Assembly (NCBI GenBank): GCA_963170055.1
Contig: CAUJGJ010000016.1
Location: 599,501 to 663,500 of the forward strand
Reading direction: 5' to 3'
Length of the DNA: 64,000 nucleotides
DNA from: Halisarca cf. caerulea
Lineage: Eukaryota > Porifera > Demospongiae > Chondrillida > Halisarcidae
Shown here: one piece after another, positions 25,785-38,264 of the stretch
Layout: each line of letters starts with the position of its first letter
Numbering within the stretch: position 1 is the stretch's first letter
Translations under genes and position numbers: made by a program
Notes under the pieces: generated by a model
The model's database searches: none
The model's input: the letters and a program-made list of their open reading frames with translations, nothing else
Told to the model about the DNA's origin: nothing

Positions 25785-28700
25785 GCTGGTGCTAATACCA
25801 ATATTTGGCACTAGCACCACGCACATTCCCAGTGGACACACATGACCTTTCTGAAGTGCTGTGGGCGTATTTGTGTAGTGTTGGATATGCTGGTGCTAAT
25901 ACCAATATTTGGCACTAGCATCACGCACATTCCCAGTGGACACACATGAAGTTTCTGAAGTGCTGTGGGCGTAGTTGTGTAGTGTTGGATATGCTGGTGC
26001 TAATACCAATATTTGGCACTAGCACCACGCAAATTCCCAGTGGACACACATGAATTTTCTGAAGTGCTGTAGGCGTATTTGTGTAGTGTTGGATATGCTG
26101 GTGCTAATACCAATATTTGGCACTAGCACCACGCACATTCCCAGTGGACACACATGACCTTTCTTAAGTGCTGTGGGCGTATTTGTGTAGTGTTGGATAT
26201 GCTGGTGCTATAACCAATATTTGGCACTAGCATCACGCACATTCCCAGTGGACACACATGAAGTTTATTAACTACTGTGGGCGTATTTTTGTAGTGTTGG
26301 ATATGCTGGTGCTAATACGAATATTTGGCACTAGCACCACGCACATTCCCAGTGGACACACATGAAGTTTCTTAACTTCTGTGGGCGTATTTGTGTAATG
26401 TTGGATATGCTGGTGCTAATACCAATATTTGGCACTAACACCACGCACATTCCCAGTGGACACACATGACCTTTCTGAAGTGCTGTGGGCGTATTTGTGT
26501 AGTGTTGGATATGCTGGTGCTAATACCAATATTTGACACTAGCACCACGCACATTCCCAGTGGAAACACATGAAGTTTCTTAACTACTGTGGGCGTATTT
26601 GTGTAATGTTGGATATGCTGGTGCTAATACCAATATTTGGCACTAGCACCACGCACATTCCCAGTGGACACACATGACCTTTCTGAAGTGCTGTGGGCGT
26701 ATTTGTGTAGTGTTGGATATGCTGGTGCTAATACCAATATTTGGCACTAGCATCACGCACATTCCCAGTGGACACACATGAAGTTTCTGAAGTGCTGTGG
26801 GCGTACTTGTGTAGTGTTGGATATGCTGGTGCTAATACCAATATTTGGCACTAGCACCACGCAAATTCCCAGTGGACACACATGAATTTTCTGAAGTGCT
26901 GTGGGCGTATTTGTGTAGTGTTGGATATGCTGGTGCTAATACCAATATTTGGCACTAGCACCACGCACATTCCCAGTGGACACACATGACCTTTTTTAAG
27001 TGCTGTGGGCGTATTTGTGTAGTGTTGGATATGCTGGTGCTATTACCAATATTTGGCACTAGCATCACGCACATTCCCAGTGGACACACATGAAGTTTAT
27101 TAACTACTGTGGGCGTATTTTTGTAGTGTTGGATATGCTGGTGCTAATACGAATATTTGGCACTGGCACCACGCACATTCCCAGTGGACACACATGAAGT
27201 TTCTTAACTTCTGTGGGCGTATTTGTGTAGTGTTGGATATGCTGGTGCTAATACCAATATTTGGCACTAACACCACGCACATTCCCAGTGGACACACATG
27301 ACCTTTCTGAAGTGCTGTGGGAGTATTTGTGTAGTGTTGGATATGCTGGTGCTAATACCAATATTTGGCACTAGCACCACGCACATTCCCAGTGGACACA
27401 CATGACCTTTCTGAAGTGCTGTGGGCGTATTTGTGTAGTGTTGGATATGCTGGTGCTAATACCAATATTTGGCACTAGCATCACGCACATTCCCAGTGGA
27501 CACACATGAAGTTTCTGAAGTGCTGTGGGCGTACTTGTGTAGTGTTGGATATGCTGGTGCTAATACCAATATTTGGCACTAGCACCACGCAAATTCCCAG
27601 TGGACACACATGAATTTTCTGAAGTGCTGTAGGCGTATTTGTGTAGTGTTGGATATGCTGGTGCTAATACCAATATTTGGCACTAGCACCACGCACATTC
27701 CCAGTGGACACACATGACCTTTCTTAAGTGCTGTGGGCGTATTTGTGTAGTGTTGGATATGCTGGTGCTATAACCAATATTTGGCACTAGCATCACGCAC
27801 ATTCCCAGTGGACACACATGAAGTTTATTAACTACTGTGGGCGTATTTTTGTAGTGTTGGATATGCTGGTGCTAATACGAATATTTGGCACTAGCACCAC
27901 GCACATTCCCAGTGGACACACATGAAGTTTCTTAACTTCTGTGGGCGTATTTGTGTAATGTTGGATATGCTGGTGCTAATACCAATATTTGGCACTAACA
28001 CCACGCACATTCCCAGTGGACACACATGACCTTTCTGAAGTGCTGTGGGCGTATTTGTGTAGTGTTGGATATGCTGGTGCTAATACCAATATTTGACACT
28101 AGCACCACGCACATTCCCAGTGGAAACACATGAAGTTTCTTAACTACTGTGGGCGTATTTGTGTAATGTTGGATATGCTGGTGCTAATACCAATATTTGG
28201 CACTAGCACCACGCACATTCCCAGTGGACACACATGACCTTTCTGAAGTGCTGTGGGCGTATTTGTGTAGTGTTGGATATGCTGGTGCTAATACCAATAT
28301 TTGGCACTAGCATCACGCACATTCCCAGTGGACACACATGAAGTTTCTGAAGTGCTGTGGGCGTACTTGTGTAGTGTTGGATATGCTGGTGCTAATACCA
28401 ATATTTGGCACTAGCACCACGCAAATTCCCAGTGGACACACATGAATTTTCTGAAGTGCTGTGGGCGTATTTGTGTAGTGTTGGATATGCTGGTGCTAAT
28501 ACCAATATTTGGCACTAGCACCACGCACATTCCCAGTGGACACACATGACCTTTTTTAAGTGCTGTGGGCGTATTTGTGTAGTGTTGGATATGCTGGTGC
28601 TATTACCAATATTTGGCACTAGCATCACGCACATTCCCAGTGGACACACATGAAGTTTATTAACTACTGTGGGCGTATTTTTGTAGTGTTGGATATGCTG

Positions 28701-28904
28701 GTGCTAATACGAATATTTGGCACTGGCACCACGCACATTCCCAGTGGACACACATGAAGTTTCTTAACTTCTGTGGGCGTATTTGTGTAGTGTTGGATAT
28801 GCTGGTGCTAATACCAATATTTGGCACTAACACCACGCACATTCCCAGTGGACACACATGACCTTTCTGAAGTGCTGTGGGAGTATTTGTGTAGTGTTGG
28901 ATAT
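25785..28904 (+). repeat. 15-mer tandem duplication, 1560 bp x 2
   Basis: Copies 25785-27344 and 27345-28904 match in variant order and detail. Shared details include CTATAACC (26210/27770), CTTTTTTAAG (26992/28552), CACTGGCACC (27171/28731) and GGGAGTATT (27330/28890). I saw one difference, GTAGTTGTG at 25972 versus GTACTTGTG at 27532. Each 15-mer consists of an 8-mer and a closely related 7-mer. Confidence 0.86.
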
Positions 28905-31560
28905 GCTGGTGCTAATACCAATATTTGGCACTAGCACCACGCACATTCCCTGTGGAAACACATGAAGTTTCTTAACTACTGTGGGCGTATTATTGAAGTG
29001 TTGGATATGCTGGTGCTAATAACAATATTTGACACTAGCACCACGCACATTCCCAGTGGACACACATGACCTTTCTGTAGTGCTGTGGGCGTATTTGTGT
29101 AGTGTTGGATATGCTGGTGCTAATACCAATATTTGGCACTAGCACCACGCACATTCCCAGTGGAAACACATGAAGTTTCTTAACTACTGTGGGCGTATTA
29201 TTGAAGTGTTGGATATGCTGGTGCTAATAACAATATTTGACACTAGCACCACACACATTCCCAGTAGACACACATGAAGTTTCTTAACTACTGTGGGCGT
29301 ATTTGTGTAATGTTGGATATGCTGGTGCTAATACCAATATTTGGCACTAGCACCACGCACATTCCCAGTGGACACACATGACCTTTCTGAAGTGCTGTGG
29401 GCGTATTTGTGTAGTGTTGGATATGCTGGTGCTAATACCAATATTTGGCACTAGCATCACGCACATTCCCAGTGGACACACATGAAGTTTCTGAAGTGCT
29501 GTGGGCGTACTTGTGTAGTGTTGGATATGCTGGTGCTAATACCAATATTTGGCACTAGCACCACGCAAATTCCCAGTGGACACACATGAATTTTCTGAAG
29601 TGCTGTAGGCGTATTTGTGTAGTGTTGGATATGCTGGTGCTAATACCAATATTTGGCACTAGCACCACGCACATTCCCAGTGGACACACATGATCTTTCT
29701 TAAGTGCTGTGGGCGTATTTGTGTAGTGTTGGATATGCTGGTGCTATTACCAATATTTGGCACTAGCATCACGCACATTCCCAGTGGACACACATGAAGT
29801 TTATTAACTACTGTGGGCGTATTTTTGTAGTGTTGGATATGCTGGTGCTAATACGAATATTTGGCACTAGCACCACGCACATTCCCAGTGGACACACATG
29901 AAGTTTCTTAACTTCTGTGGGCGTATTTGTGTAATGTTGGATATGCTGGTGCTAATACCAATATTTGGCACTAACACCACGCACATTCCCAGTGGAAACG
30001 CATGAAGTTTCTTAACTACTGTGGGCGTATTATTGAAGTGTTGGATATGCTGGTGCTAATAACAATATTTGACACTAGCACCACGCACATTCCCAGTAGA
30101 CACACATGAAGTTTCTTAACTACTGTGGGCGTATTTGTGTAATGTTGGATATGCTGGTGCTAATACCAATATTTGGCACTAGCACCACGCACATTCCCAG
30201 TGGACAAACATGACCTTTCTGAAGTGCTGTGGGCGTATTTGTGTAGTGTTGGATATGCTGGTGCTAATACCAATATTTGGCACTAGCATCACGCACATTC
30301 CCAGTGGACACACATGAAGTTTCTGAAGTGCTGTGGGCGTACTTGTGTAGTGTTGGATATGCTGGTGCTAATACCAATATTTGGCACTAGCACCACGCAA
30401 ATTCCCAGTGGACACACATGAATTTTCTGAAGTGCTGTAGGCGTATTTGTGTAGTGTTGGATATGCTGGTGCTAATACCAATATTTGGCACTAGCACCAC
30501 GCACATTCCCAGTGAACACACATGACCTTTCTTAAGTGCTGTGGGCGTATTTGTGTAGTGTTGGATATGCTGGTGCTATTACCAATATTTGGCACTAGCA
30601 TCACGCACATTCCCAGTGGACACACATGAAGTTTATTAACTACTGTGGGCGTATTTTTGTAGTGTTGGATATGCTGGTGCTAATACGAATATTTGGCACT
30701 AGCACCACGCACATTCCCAGTGGACACACATGAAGTTTCTTAACTTCTGTGGGCGTATTTGTGTAATGTTGGATATGCTGGTGCTAATACCAATATTTGG
30801 CACTAACACCACGCACATTCCCAGTGGACACACATGACCTTTCTGAAGTGCTGTGGGCGTATTTGTGTAGTGTTGGATATGCTGGTGCTAATACCAATAT
30901 TTGGCACTAGCACCACGCACATTCCCAGTGGAAACGCATGAAGTTTCTTAACTACTGTGGGCGTATTTGTGTAATGTTGGATATGCTGGTGCTAATACCA
31001 ATATTTGGCACTAGCACCACGCACATTCCCAGCGGACACACATGACCTTTCTGAAGTGCTGTGGGCGTATTTGTGTAGTGTTGGATATGCTGGTGCTAAT
31101 ACCAATATTTGGCACTAGCATCACGCACATTCCCAGTGGACACACATGAAGTTTCTGAAGTGCTGTGGGCGTATTTGTGTAGTGTTGGATATGCTGGTGC
31201 TAATACCAATATTTGGCACTAGCACCACGCAAATTCCCAGTGGACACACATGAATTTTCTGAAGTGCTGTGGGCGTATTTGTGTAGTGTTGGATATGCTG
31301 GTGCTAATACCAATATTTGGCACTAGCACCACGCACATTCCCAGTGGACACACATGACCTTTTTTAAGTGCTGTGGGCGTATTTGTGTAGTGTTGGATAA
31401 GCTGGTGCTATTACCAATATTTGGCACTAGCATCACGCACATTCCCAGTGGACACACATGAAGTTTATTAACTACTGTGGGCGTATTTTTGTAGTGTTGG
31501 ATATGCTGGTGCTAATACGAATATTTGGCACTAGCACAACGCACATTCCCAGTGGACCAA
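26220..31560 (+). repeat. 8-mer spaced HOR (832 bp) with 7- and 11-mer variants
   Basis: The marker TTATTAACTACTG followed by GTATTTTTGTAGTG and AATACGAATATTTGG occurs at 26265, 27097, 27825, 28657, 29801, 30633 and 31465. Spacings are 832, 728, 832, 1144, 832 and 832 bp, all whole multiples of 104. Extra monomers of the GGAAACAC/ATTATTGAAGTG and ATAACAATATTTGAC types account for the 11-mer spacing near 28.9-29.3 kb. The same marker monomers reappear near 48.7, 51.1, 56.0, 58.4, 60.7 and 63.8 kb. Confidence 0.8.
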
Positions 31561-31569
31561 CATGAAGTT

Positions 31570-32544
31570 TCTTAACTTCTGTGGGCGTATTTGTGTAGTG
31601 TTGGATATGCTGGTGCTAATACCAATATTTGGCACTAGCACCACGCACATTCCCAGTGGAAACACATGAAGTTTCTTAACTACTGTGGGCGTATTATTGA
31701 AGTGTTGGATATGCTGGTGCTAATAACAATATTTGACACTAGCACCACGCACATTCCCAGTAGACACACATGACCTTTCTGAAGTTCTGTGGGCGTATTT
31801 GTGTAGTGTTGGATATGCTGGTGCTAATACCAATATTTGGCACTAGGACCACGCACATTCCCAGTGGACACACATGAAGTTTCTGAAGTGCTGTGGGCGT
31901 ATTTGTGTAGTGTTGGATATGCTGGTGCTAATACCAATATTTGGCACTAGCACCACGCACATTCCCAGTGGACACAGATGAAGTTTCTTAACTTCTGAGG
32001 GCGTATTTGTGTAATGTTGGATATTCTGGTGCTAATACCAATATTTGGCACTAACACCACGCACATTCCCAGTGGACACACATGACCTTTCTGTAGTGCT
32101 GTGGGCGTATTTGTGTAGTGTTGGATATGCTGGTGCTAATACCAATATTTGGCACTAGCACCACGCACATTCCCAGTGGAAACACATGAAGTTTCTTTAC
32201 TATTGTGGGCGTATTATTGAAGTGTTGGATATGCTGGTGCTAATAACAATATTTGACACTAGCACCACGCACATTCCCAGTAGACACACATGAAGTTTCT
32301 TAACTACTGTGGGCGTATTTGTGTAATGTTGGATATGCTGGTGCTAATACCAATATTTGGCACTAGCACCACGCACATTCCCAGTGGACACACATGACCT
32401 TTCTGAAGTGCTGTGGGCGTATTTGTGTAGTGTTGGATATGCTGGTGCTAATACCAATATTTGGCACTAGCATCACGCACATTCCCAGTGGACACACATG
32501 AAGTTTCTGAAGTGCTGTGGGCGTACTTGTGTAGTGTTGCATAT
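31570..32544 (+). repeat. Mixed satellite stretch between two variant families
   Basis: These monomers belong to the left-hand family (GGAAACAC/ATTATTGAAGTG, ATAACAATATTTGAC, CTAACACC, CTAGGACC) in an order resembling the 7-mer HOR of 1039-3222. They carry private substitutions such as CTTTACTATTG near 32200, CTTCTGAGGG near 31994 and TTGCATATG near 32538. I saw no clean duplicate of this stretch within the window. It leads directly into the GAGCGCATTTG family. Confidence 0.7.
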
Positions 32545-34416
32545 GCTGGTGCTAATACCAATATTTGGCACTAGCACCACGCAAATTCCCAGTGGACACA
32601 CATGACCTTTCTAAAGTGCTGTGAGCGCATTTGTGTAGTGTTGGATATGCTGGTGCTAATACAAATATTTGTCACTAGCACAACGCACATTCCCAGTGGA
32701 CACACATGACCTTTCTGAAGTGCAGTGGGCGTATTTGTGTAGTGTTGGATATGCTGTTGCTAATACCAATATTTGGCACTAGCACCACGCACATTCCCAG
32801 AGGACACACATGAAGTTTCATAACTACTGTGGGCGTATTTGTGTAGTGTTGGATATGCTGGTGCTAATACCAATATTTGGCACTAGCACCACGCACATTC
32901 CCAGTGGACACACATGACCTTTCTGAAGTGCTGTGAGCGCATTTGTGTAGTGTTGGATATGCTGGTGCTAATACCAATATTTGGCACTAGCACCACGCAC
33001 ATTCCCAGTGGACACACATGAATTTTCTGAAGTGCTGTGGGCGTATTTGTGTAGTGTTGGATATGCTGGTGCTACTACCAATATTTTGCACTAGCACCAC
33101 GCACATTCCCAGTGCACACACATGAAGTTTGTGAAGTGCTGTGGGCGTATTTGTGTAGTGTTGGATATGCTGGTGCTAATACCAATATTTGGCACTAGCA
33201 CCACGCACATTCCCAGAGGACACACATGAAGTTTCTTTACTACTGTGGGCGTATTTGTGTAATGTTGGATATGCTGGTGCTAATACAAGTATTTGGCACT
33301 AGCACCACGCACATTCCCAGTGGACACACATGACCTTTCTGAAGTGCTGTGAGCGCATTTGTTTAGTGTTGGATATGCTGGTGCTAATACCAATATTTGG
33401 CACTAGCACCACGCACATTCCCAGAGGACACACATGAAGTTTCATAACTACTGTGGGCGTATTTGTGTAATGTTGGATATGCTGGTGCTAATACCAATAT
33501 TTGGCACTAGCACCACGCACATTCCCAGTGGACACACATGAATTTTCTGAAGTGCTGTGGGCGTATTTGTTTAGTGTTTGATATGCTGGTGCTAATACCA
33601 ATATTTGGCACTAGCACCACGCACATTCCCGGAGGACACACATGAAGTTTTTTTACTACTGTGGGCGTATTTGTGTAATGTTTGATATTCTGGTGCTAAT
33701 ACAAGTATTTGGCACTAGCACCACGCACATTCCCAGTGGACACACATTACCTTTCTGAAGTGCTGTGAGCGCATTTGTTTAGTGTTGGATATGCTGGTGC
33801 TAATACCAATATTTGGCACTAGCACCACGCACATTCCCAGTGGACACACATGAAGTTTCATAACTACTGTGGGCGTATTTGTGTAATGTTGGATATGCTG
33901 GTGCTAATACCAATATTTGGCACTAGCACCACGCACATTCCCAGAGGACACACATGAAGTTTCATAACTACTGTGGGCGAATTTGTGTAATGTTGGATAT
34001 GCTGGTGCTAATACCAATATTTGGCACTAGCACCACGCACATTCCCAGTGGACACACATGAATTTTCTGAAGTGCTGTGGGCGTATTTGTGTAGTGTTGG
34101 ATATGCTGGTGCTAATACCAATATTTGGAACTAGCACCACGCACATTCCCAGTGCACACACATGAAGTTTCTTTACTACTGTGGGCGTATTTGTGTAGTG
34201 TTGGATATGCTGGTGCTAATACCAATATTTGGCACTAGCACCACGCACATTCCCGGAGGACACACATGAAGTTTCTTTACTACTGTGGGCGTATTTGTGT
34301 AATGTTGGATATTCTGGTGCTAATACAAGTATTTGGCACTAGCACCACGCACATTCCCAGTGGACACACATGACCTTTCTGAAGTGCTGTGAGCGCATTT
34401 GTTTAGTGTTGGATAT

Positions 34417-35664
34417 GCTTGTGCTAATACCAATATTTGGCACTAGCACCACGCACATTCCCAGTGGACACACATGAAGTTTCATAACTACTGTGGGCGT
34501 ATTTGTGTAATGTTGGATATGCTGGTGCTAATACCAATATTTGGCACTAGCACCACGCACATTCCCAGAGGACACACATGAAGTTTCTTTACTACTGTGG
34601 GCGTATTTGTGTAATGTTGGATATGCTGGTGCTAATACAAGTATTTGGCACTAGCACCACGCACATTCCCAGTGGACACACATGACCTTTATGAAGTGCT
34701 TAGAGCGCATTTGTGTAGTGTTGGATATGCTGGTGCTAATACCAATATTTGGCACTAGCACCACGCACATTCCCAGTGGACACACATGAATATTCTGAAG
34801 TGCTGTGGGCGTATTTGTGTAGTGTTGGATATGCTGGTGCTAATACCAATATTTGGCACTAGCACCACGCACATTCCCAGTGGACACACATGAAGTTTTA
34901 TAACTACTGTGGGCGTATTTGTGTAATGTTGGATATGCTGGTGCTAATACCAATATTTGGCACTAGCACCACGCACATTCCCAGTGGACACACATGACCT
35001 TTCTGAAGTGCTGTGAGCGCATTTGTTTAGTGTTGGATATGCTTGTGCTAATACCAATATTTGGCACTAGCACCACGCACATTCCCAGTGGACACACATG
35101 AAGTTTCATAACTACTGTGGGCGTATTTGTGTAATGTTGGATATGCTGGTGCTAATACCAATATTTGGCACTAGCACCACGCACATTCCCAGAGGACACA
35201 CATGAAGTTTCTTTACTACTGTGGGCGTATTTGTGTAATGTTGGATATGCTGGTGCTAATACAAGTATTTGGCACTAGCACCACGCACATTCCCAGTGGA
35301 CACACATGACCTTTATGAAGTGCTTAGAGCGCATTTGTGTAGTGTTGGATATGCTGGTGCTAATACCAATATTTGGCACTAGCACCACGCACATTCCCAG
35401 TGGACACACATGAATATTCTGAAGTGCTGTGGGCGTATTTGTGTAGTGTTGGATATGCTGGTGCTAATACCAATATTTGGCACTAGCACCACGCACATTC
35501 CCAGTGGACACACATGAAGTTTTATAACTACTGTGGGCGTATTTGTGTAATGTTGGATATGCTGGTGCTAATACCAATATTTGGCACTAGCACCACGCAC
35601 ATTCCCAGTGGACACACATGACCTTTCTGAAGTGCTGTGAGCGCATTTGTGTAGTGTTGGATAT
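34417..35664 (+). repeat. 6-mer tandem duplication, 624 bp x 2
   Basis: Copies 34417-35040 and 35041-35664 both begin with the private GCTTGTGCTAATACC. Both carry in order CATAACTACTG, CCAGAGGAC with CTTTACTACTG, AATACAAGTATT with TTTATGAAGTGCTTAGAGC (34691/35315), GAATATTCTG and TTTATAACTACTG. The end of the second copy has GCATTTGTGTAG where the first has GCATTTGTTTAG. A related single copy lies near 37150-37640. Confidence 0.84.
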
Positions 35665-36080
35665 GCTGGTGCTAATACCAATATTTGGCACTAGCACCAC
35701 GCACATTCCCAGTGGACACACATGAATTTTCTGAAGTGCTGTGGGCGTATTTGTGTAGTGTTGGATATGCTGGTGCTACTACCAATATTTTGCACTAGCA
35801 CCACGCACATTCCCAGTGCACACACATGAAGTTTCTGAAGTGCTGTGGGCGTATTTGTGTAGTGTTGGATATGCTGGTGCTAATACCAATATTTGGCACT
35901 AGCACCACGCACATTCCCAGAGGACACACATGAAGTTTCTTTACTACTGTGGGCGTATTTGTGTAATGTTGGATATGCTGGTGCTAATACAAGTATTTGG
36001 CACTAGCACCACGCACATTCCCAGTGGACACACATGACCTTTCTGAAGTGCTGTGAGCGCATTTGTTTAGTGTTGAATAT

Positions 36081-38264
36081 GCTGGTGCTAATACCAATGT
36101 TTGGCACTAGCACCACGCACATTCCCAGTGGACACACATGAAGTTTCATAACTACTGTGGGCGTATTTGTGTAATGTTGGATATGCTGGTGCAAATACCA
36201 ATATTTGGCACTAGCACCACGCACATTCCCAGTGGACACACATGACCTTTCTAAAGTGCTGTGAGCGCATTTGTGTAGTGTTGGATATGCTGGTGCTAAT
36301 ACAAATATTTGTCACTAGCACAACGCACATTCCCAGTGGACACACATGACCTTTCTGAAGTGCAGTGGGCGTATTTGTGTAGTGTTGGATATGCTGATGC
36401 TAATACCAATATTTGGCACTAGCACCACGCACATTCCCAGAGGACACACATGAAGTTTCATAACTACAGTGGGCGTATTTGTGTAGTGTTGGATATGCTG
36501 GTGCTAATACCAATATTTGGCACTAGCACCACGCACATTCCCAGTGGACACACATGACCTTTCTAAAGTGCTGTGAGCGCATTTGTGTAGTGTTGGATAT
36601 GCTGGTGCTAATACCAATATTTGGCACTAGCACCACGCACATTCCCAGTGGACACACATGAATTTTCTGAAGTGCTGTGGGCGTATTTGTGTAGTGTTGG
36701 ATATGCTGGTGCTACTACCAATATTTTGCACTAGCACCACGCACATTCCCAGTGCACACACATGAAGTTTCTGAAGTGCTGTGGGCGTATTTGTGTAGTG
36801 TTGGATATGCTGGTGCTAATACCAATATTTGGAACTAGCACCACGCACATTCCCAGTGCACACACATGAAGTTTCTTTACTACTGTGGGCGTATTTTTGT
36901 AGTGTTGGATATGCTGGTGCTAATACCAATATTTGGCACTAGCACCACGCACATTCCCGGAGGACACACATGAAGTTTCTTTACTACTGTGGGCGTATTT
37001 GTGTAATGTTGGATATTCTGGTGCTAATACAAGTATTTGGCACTAGCACCACGCACATTCCCAGTGGACACACATGACCTTTCTGAAGTGCTGTGAGCGC
37101 ATTTGTTTAGTGTTGGATATGCTGGTGCTAATACCAATATTTGGCACTAGCACCACGCACATTCCCAGTGGACACACATGAAGTTTCATAACTACTGTGG
37201 GCGTATTTGTGTAATGTTGGATATGCTGGTGCTAATACCAATATTTGGCACTAGCACCACGCACATTCCCACAGGACACACATGAAGTTTCTTTACTACT
37301 GTGGGCGTATTTGTGTAATGTTGGATATGCTGGTGCTAATACAAGTATTTGGCACTAGCACGACGAACATTCCCAGTGGACACACATGACCTTTATGAAG
37401 TGCTTAGAGCGCATTTGTGTAGTGTTGGATATGCTGGTGCTAATACCAATATTTGGCACTAGCACCACGCACATTCCCAGTGGACACACATGAATATTCT
37501 GAAGTGCTGTGGGCGTATTTGTGTAGTGTTGGATATGCTGGTGCTAATACCAATATTTGGCACTAGCACCACGCACATTCCCAGTGGACACACATGAAGT
37601 TTCATAACTACTGTGGGCGTATTTGTGTAATGTTGGATATGCTGGTGCTAATACCAATATTTGGCACTAGCACCACGCACATTCCCAGTGGACACACATG
37701 ACCTTTCTAAAGTGCTGTGAGCGCATTTGTGTAGTGTTGGATATGCTGGTGCTAATACAAATATTTGTCACTAGCACAACGCACATTCCCAGTGGACACA
37801 CATGACCTTTCTGAAGTGCAGTGGGCGTATTTGTGTAGTGTTGGATATGCTGATGCTAATACCAATATTTGGCACTAGCACCACGCACATTCCCAGAGGA
37901 CACACATGAAGTTTCATAACTACAGTGGGCGTATTTGTGTAGTGTTGGATATGCTGGTGCTAATACCAATATTTGGCACTAGCACCACGCACATTCCCAG
38001 TGGACACACATGACCTTTCTGAAGTGCTGTGAGCGCATTTGTGTAGTGTTATATATGCTGGTGCTAATACCAATATTTGGCACTAGCACCACGCACATTC
38101 CCAGTGGACACACATGAATTTTCTGAAGTGCTGTGGGCGTATTTGTGTAGTGTTGGATATGCTGGTGCTACTACCAATATTTTGCACTAGCACCACGCAC
38201 ATTCCCAGTGCACACACATGAAGTTTCTGAAGTGCTGTGGGCGTATTTGTGTAGTGTTGGATAT
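36081..38264 (+). repeat. Seven-monomer block repeated 1456 bp apart
   Basis: 36081-36808 matches 37537-38264 at an offset of 1456 bp (14 monomers). Shared markers are CTAAAGTGCTG (36251/37707), AATACAAATATTTGTCAC with CACAACGC, TGCAGTGGGCG, GCTGATGCTAAT and CTACTACCAATATTTTGC. The intervening half is not duplicated in the same order. Much of this block also appears at 32,560-33,130 with an offset of 3640 bp (35 monomers), so it is one of the most mobile blocks of the middle family. Confidence 0.78.
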
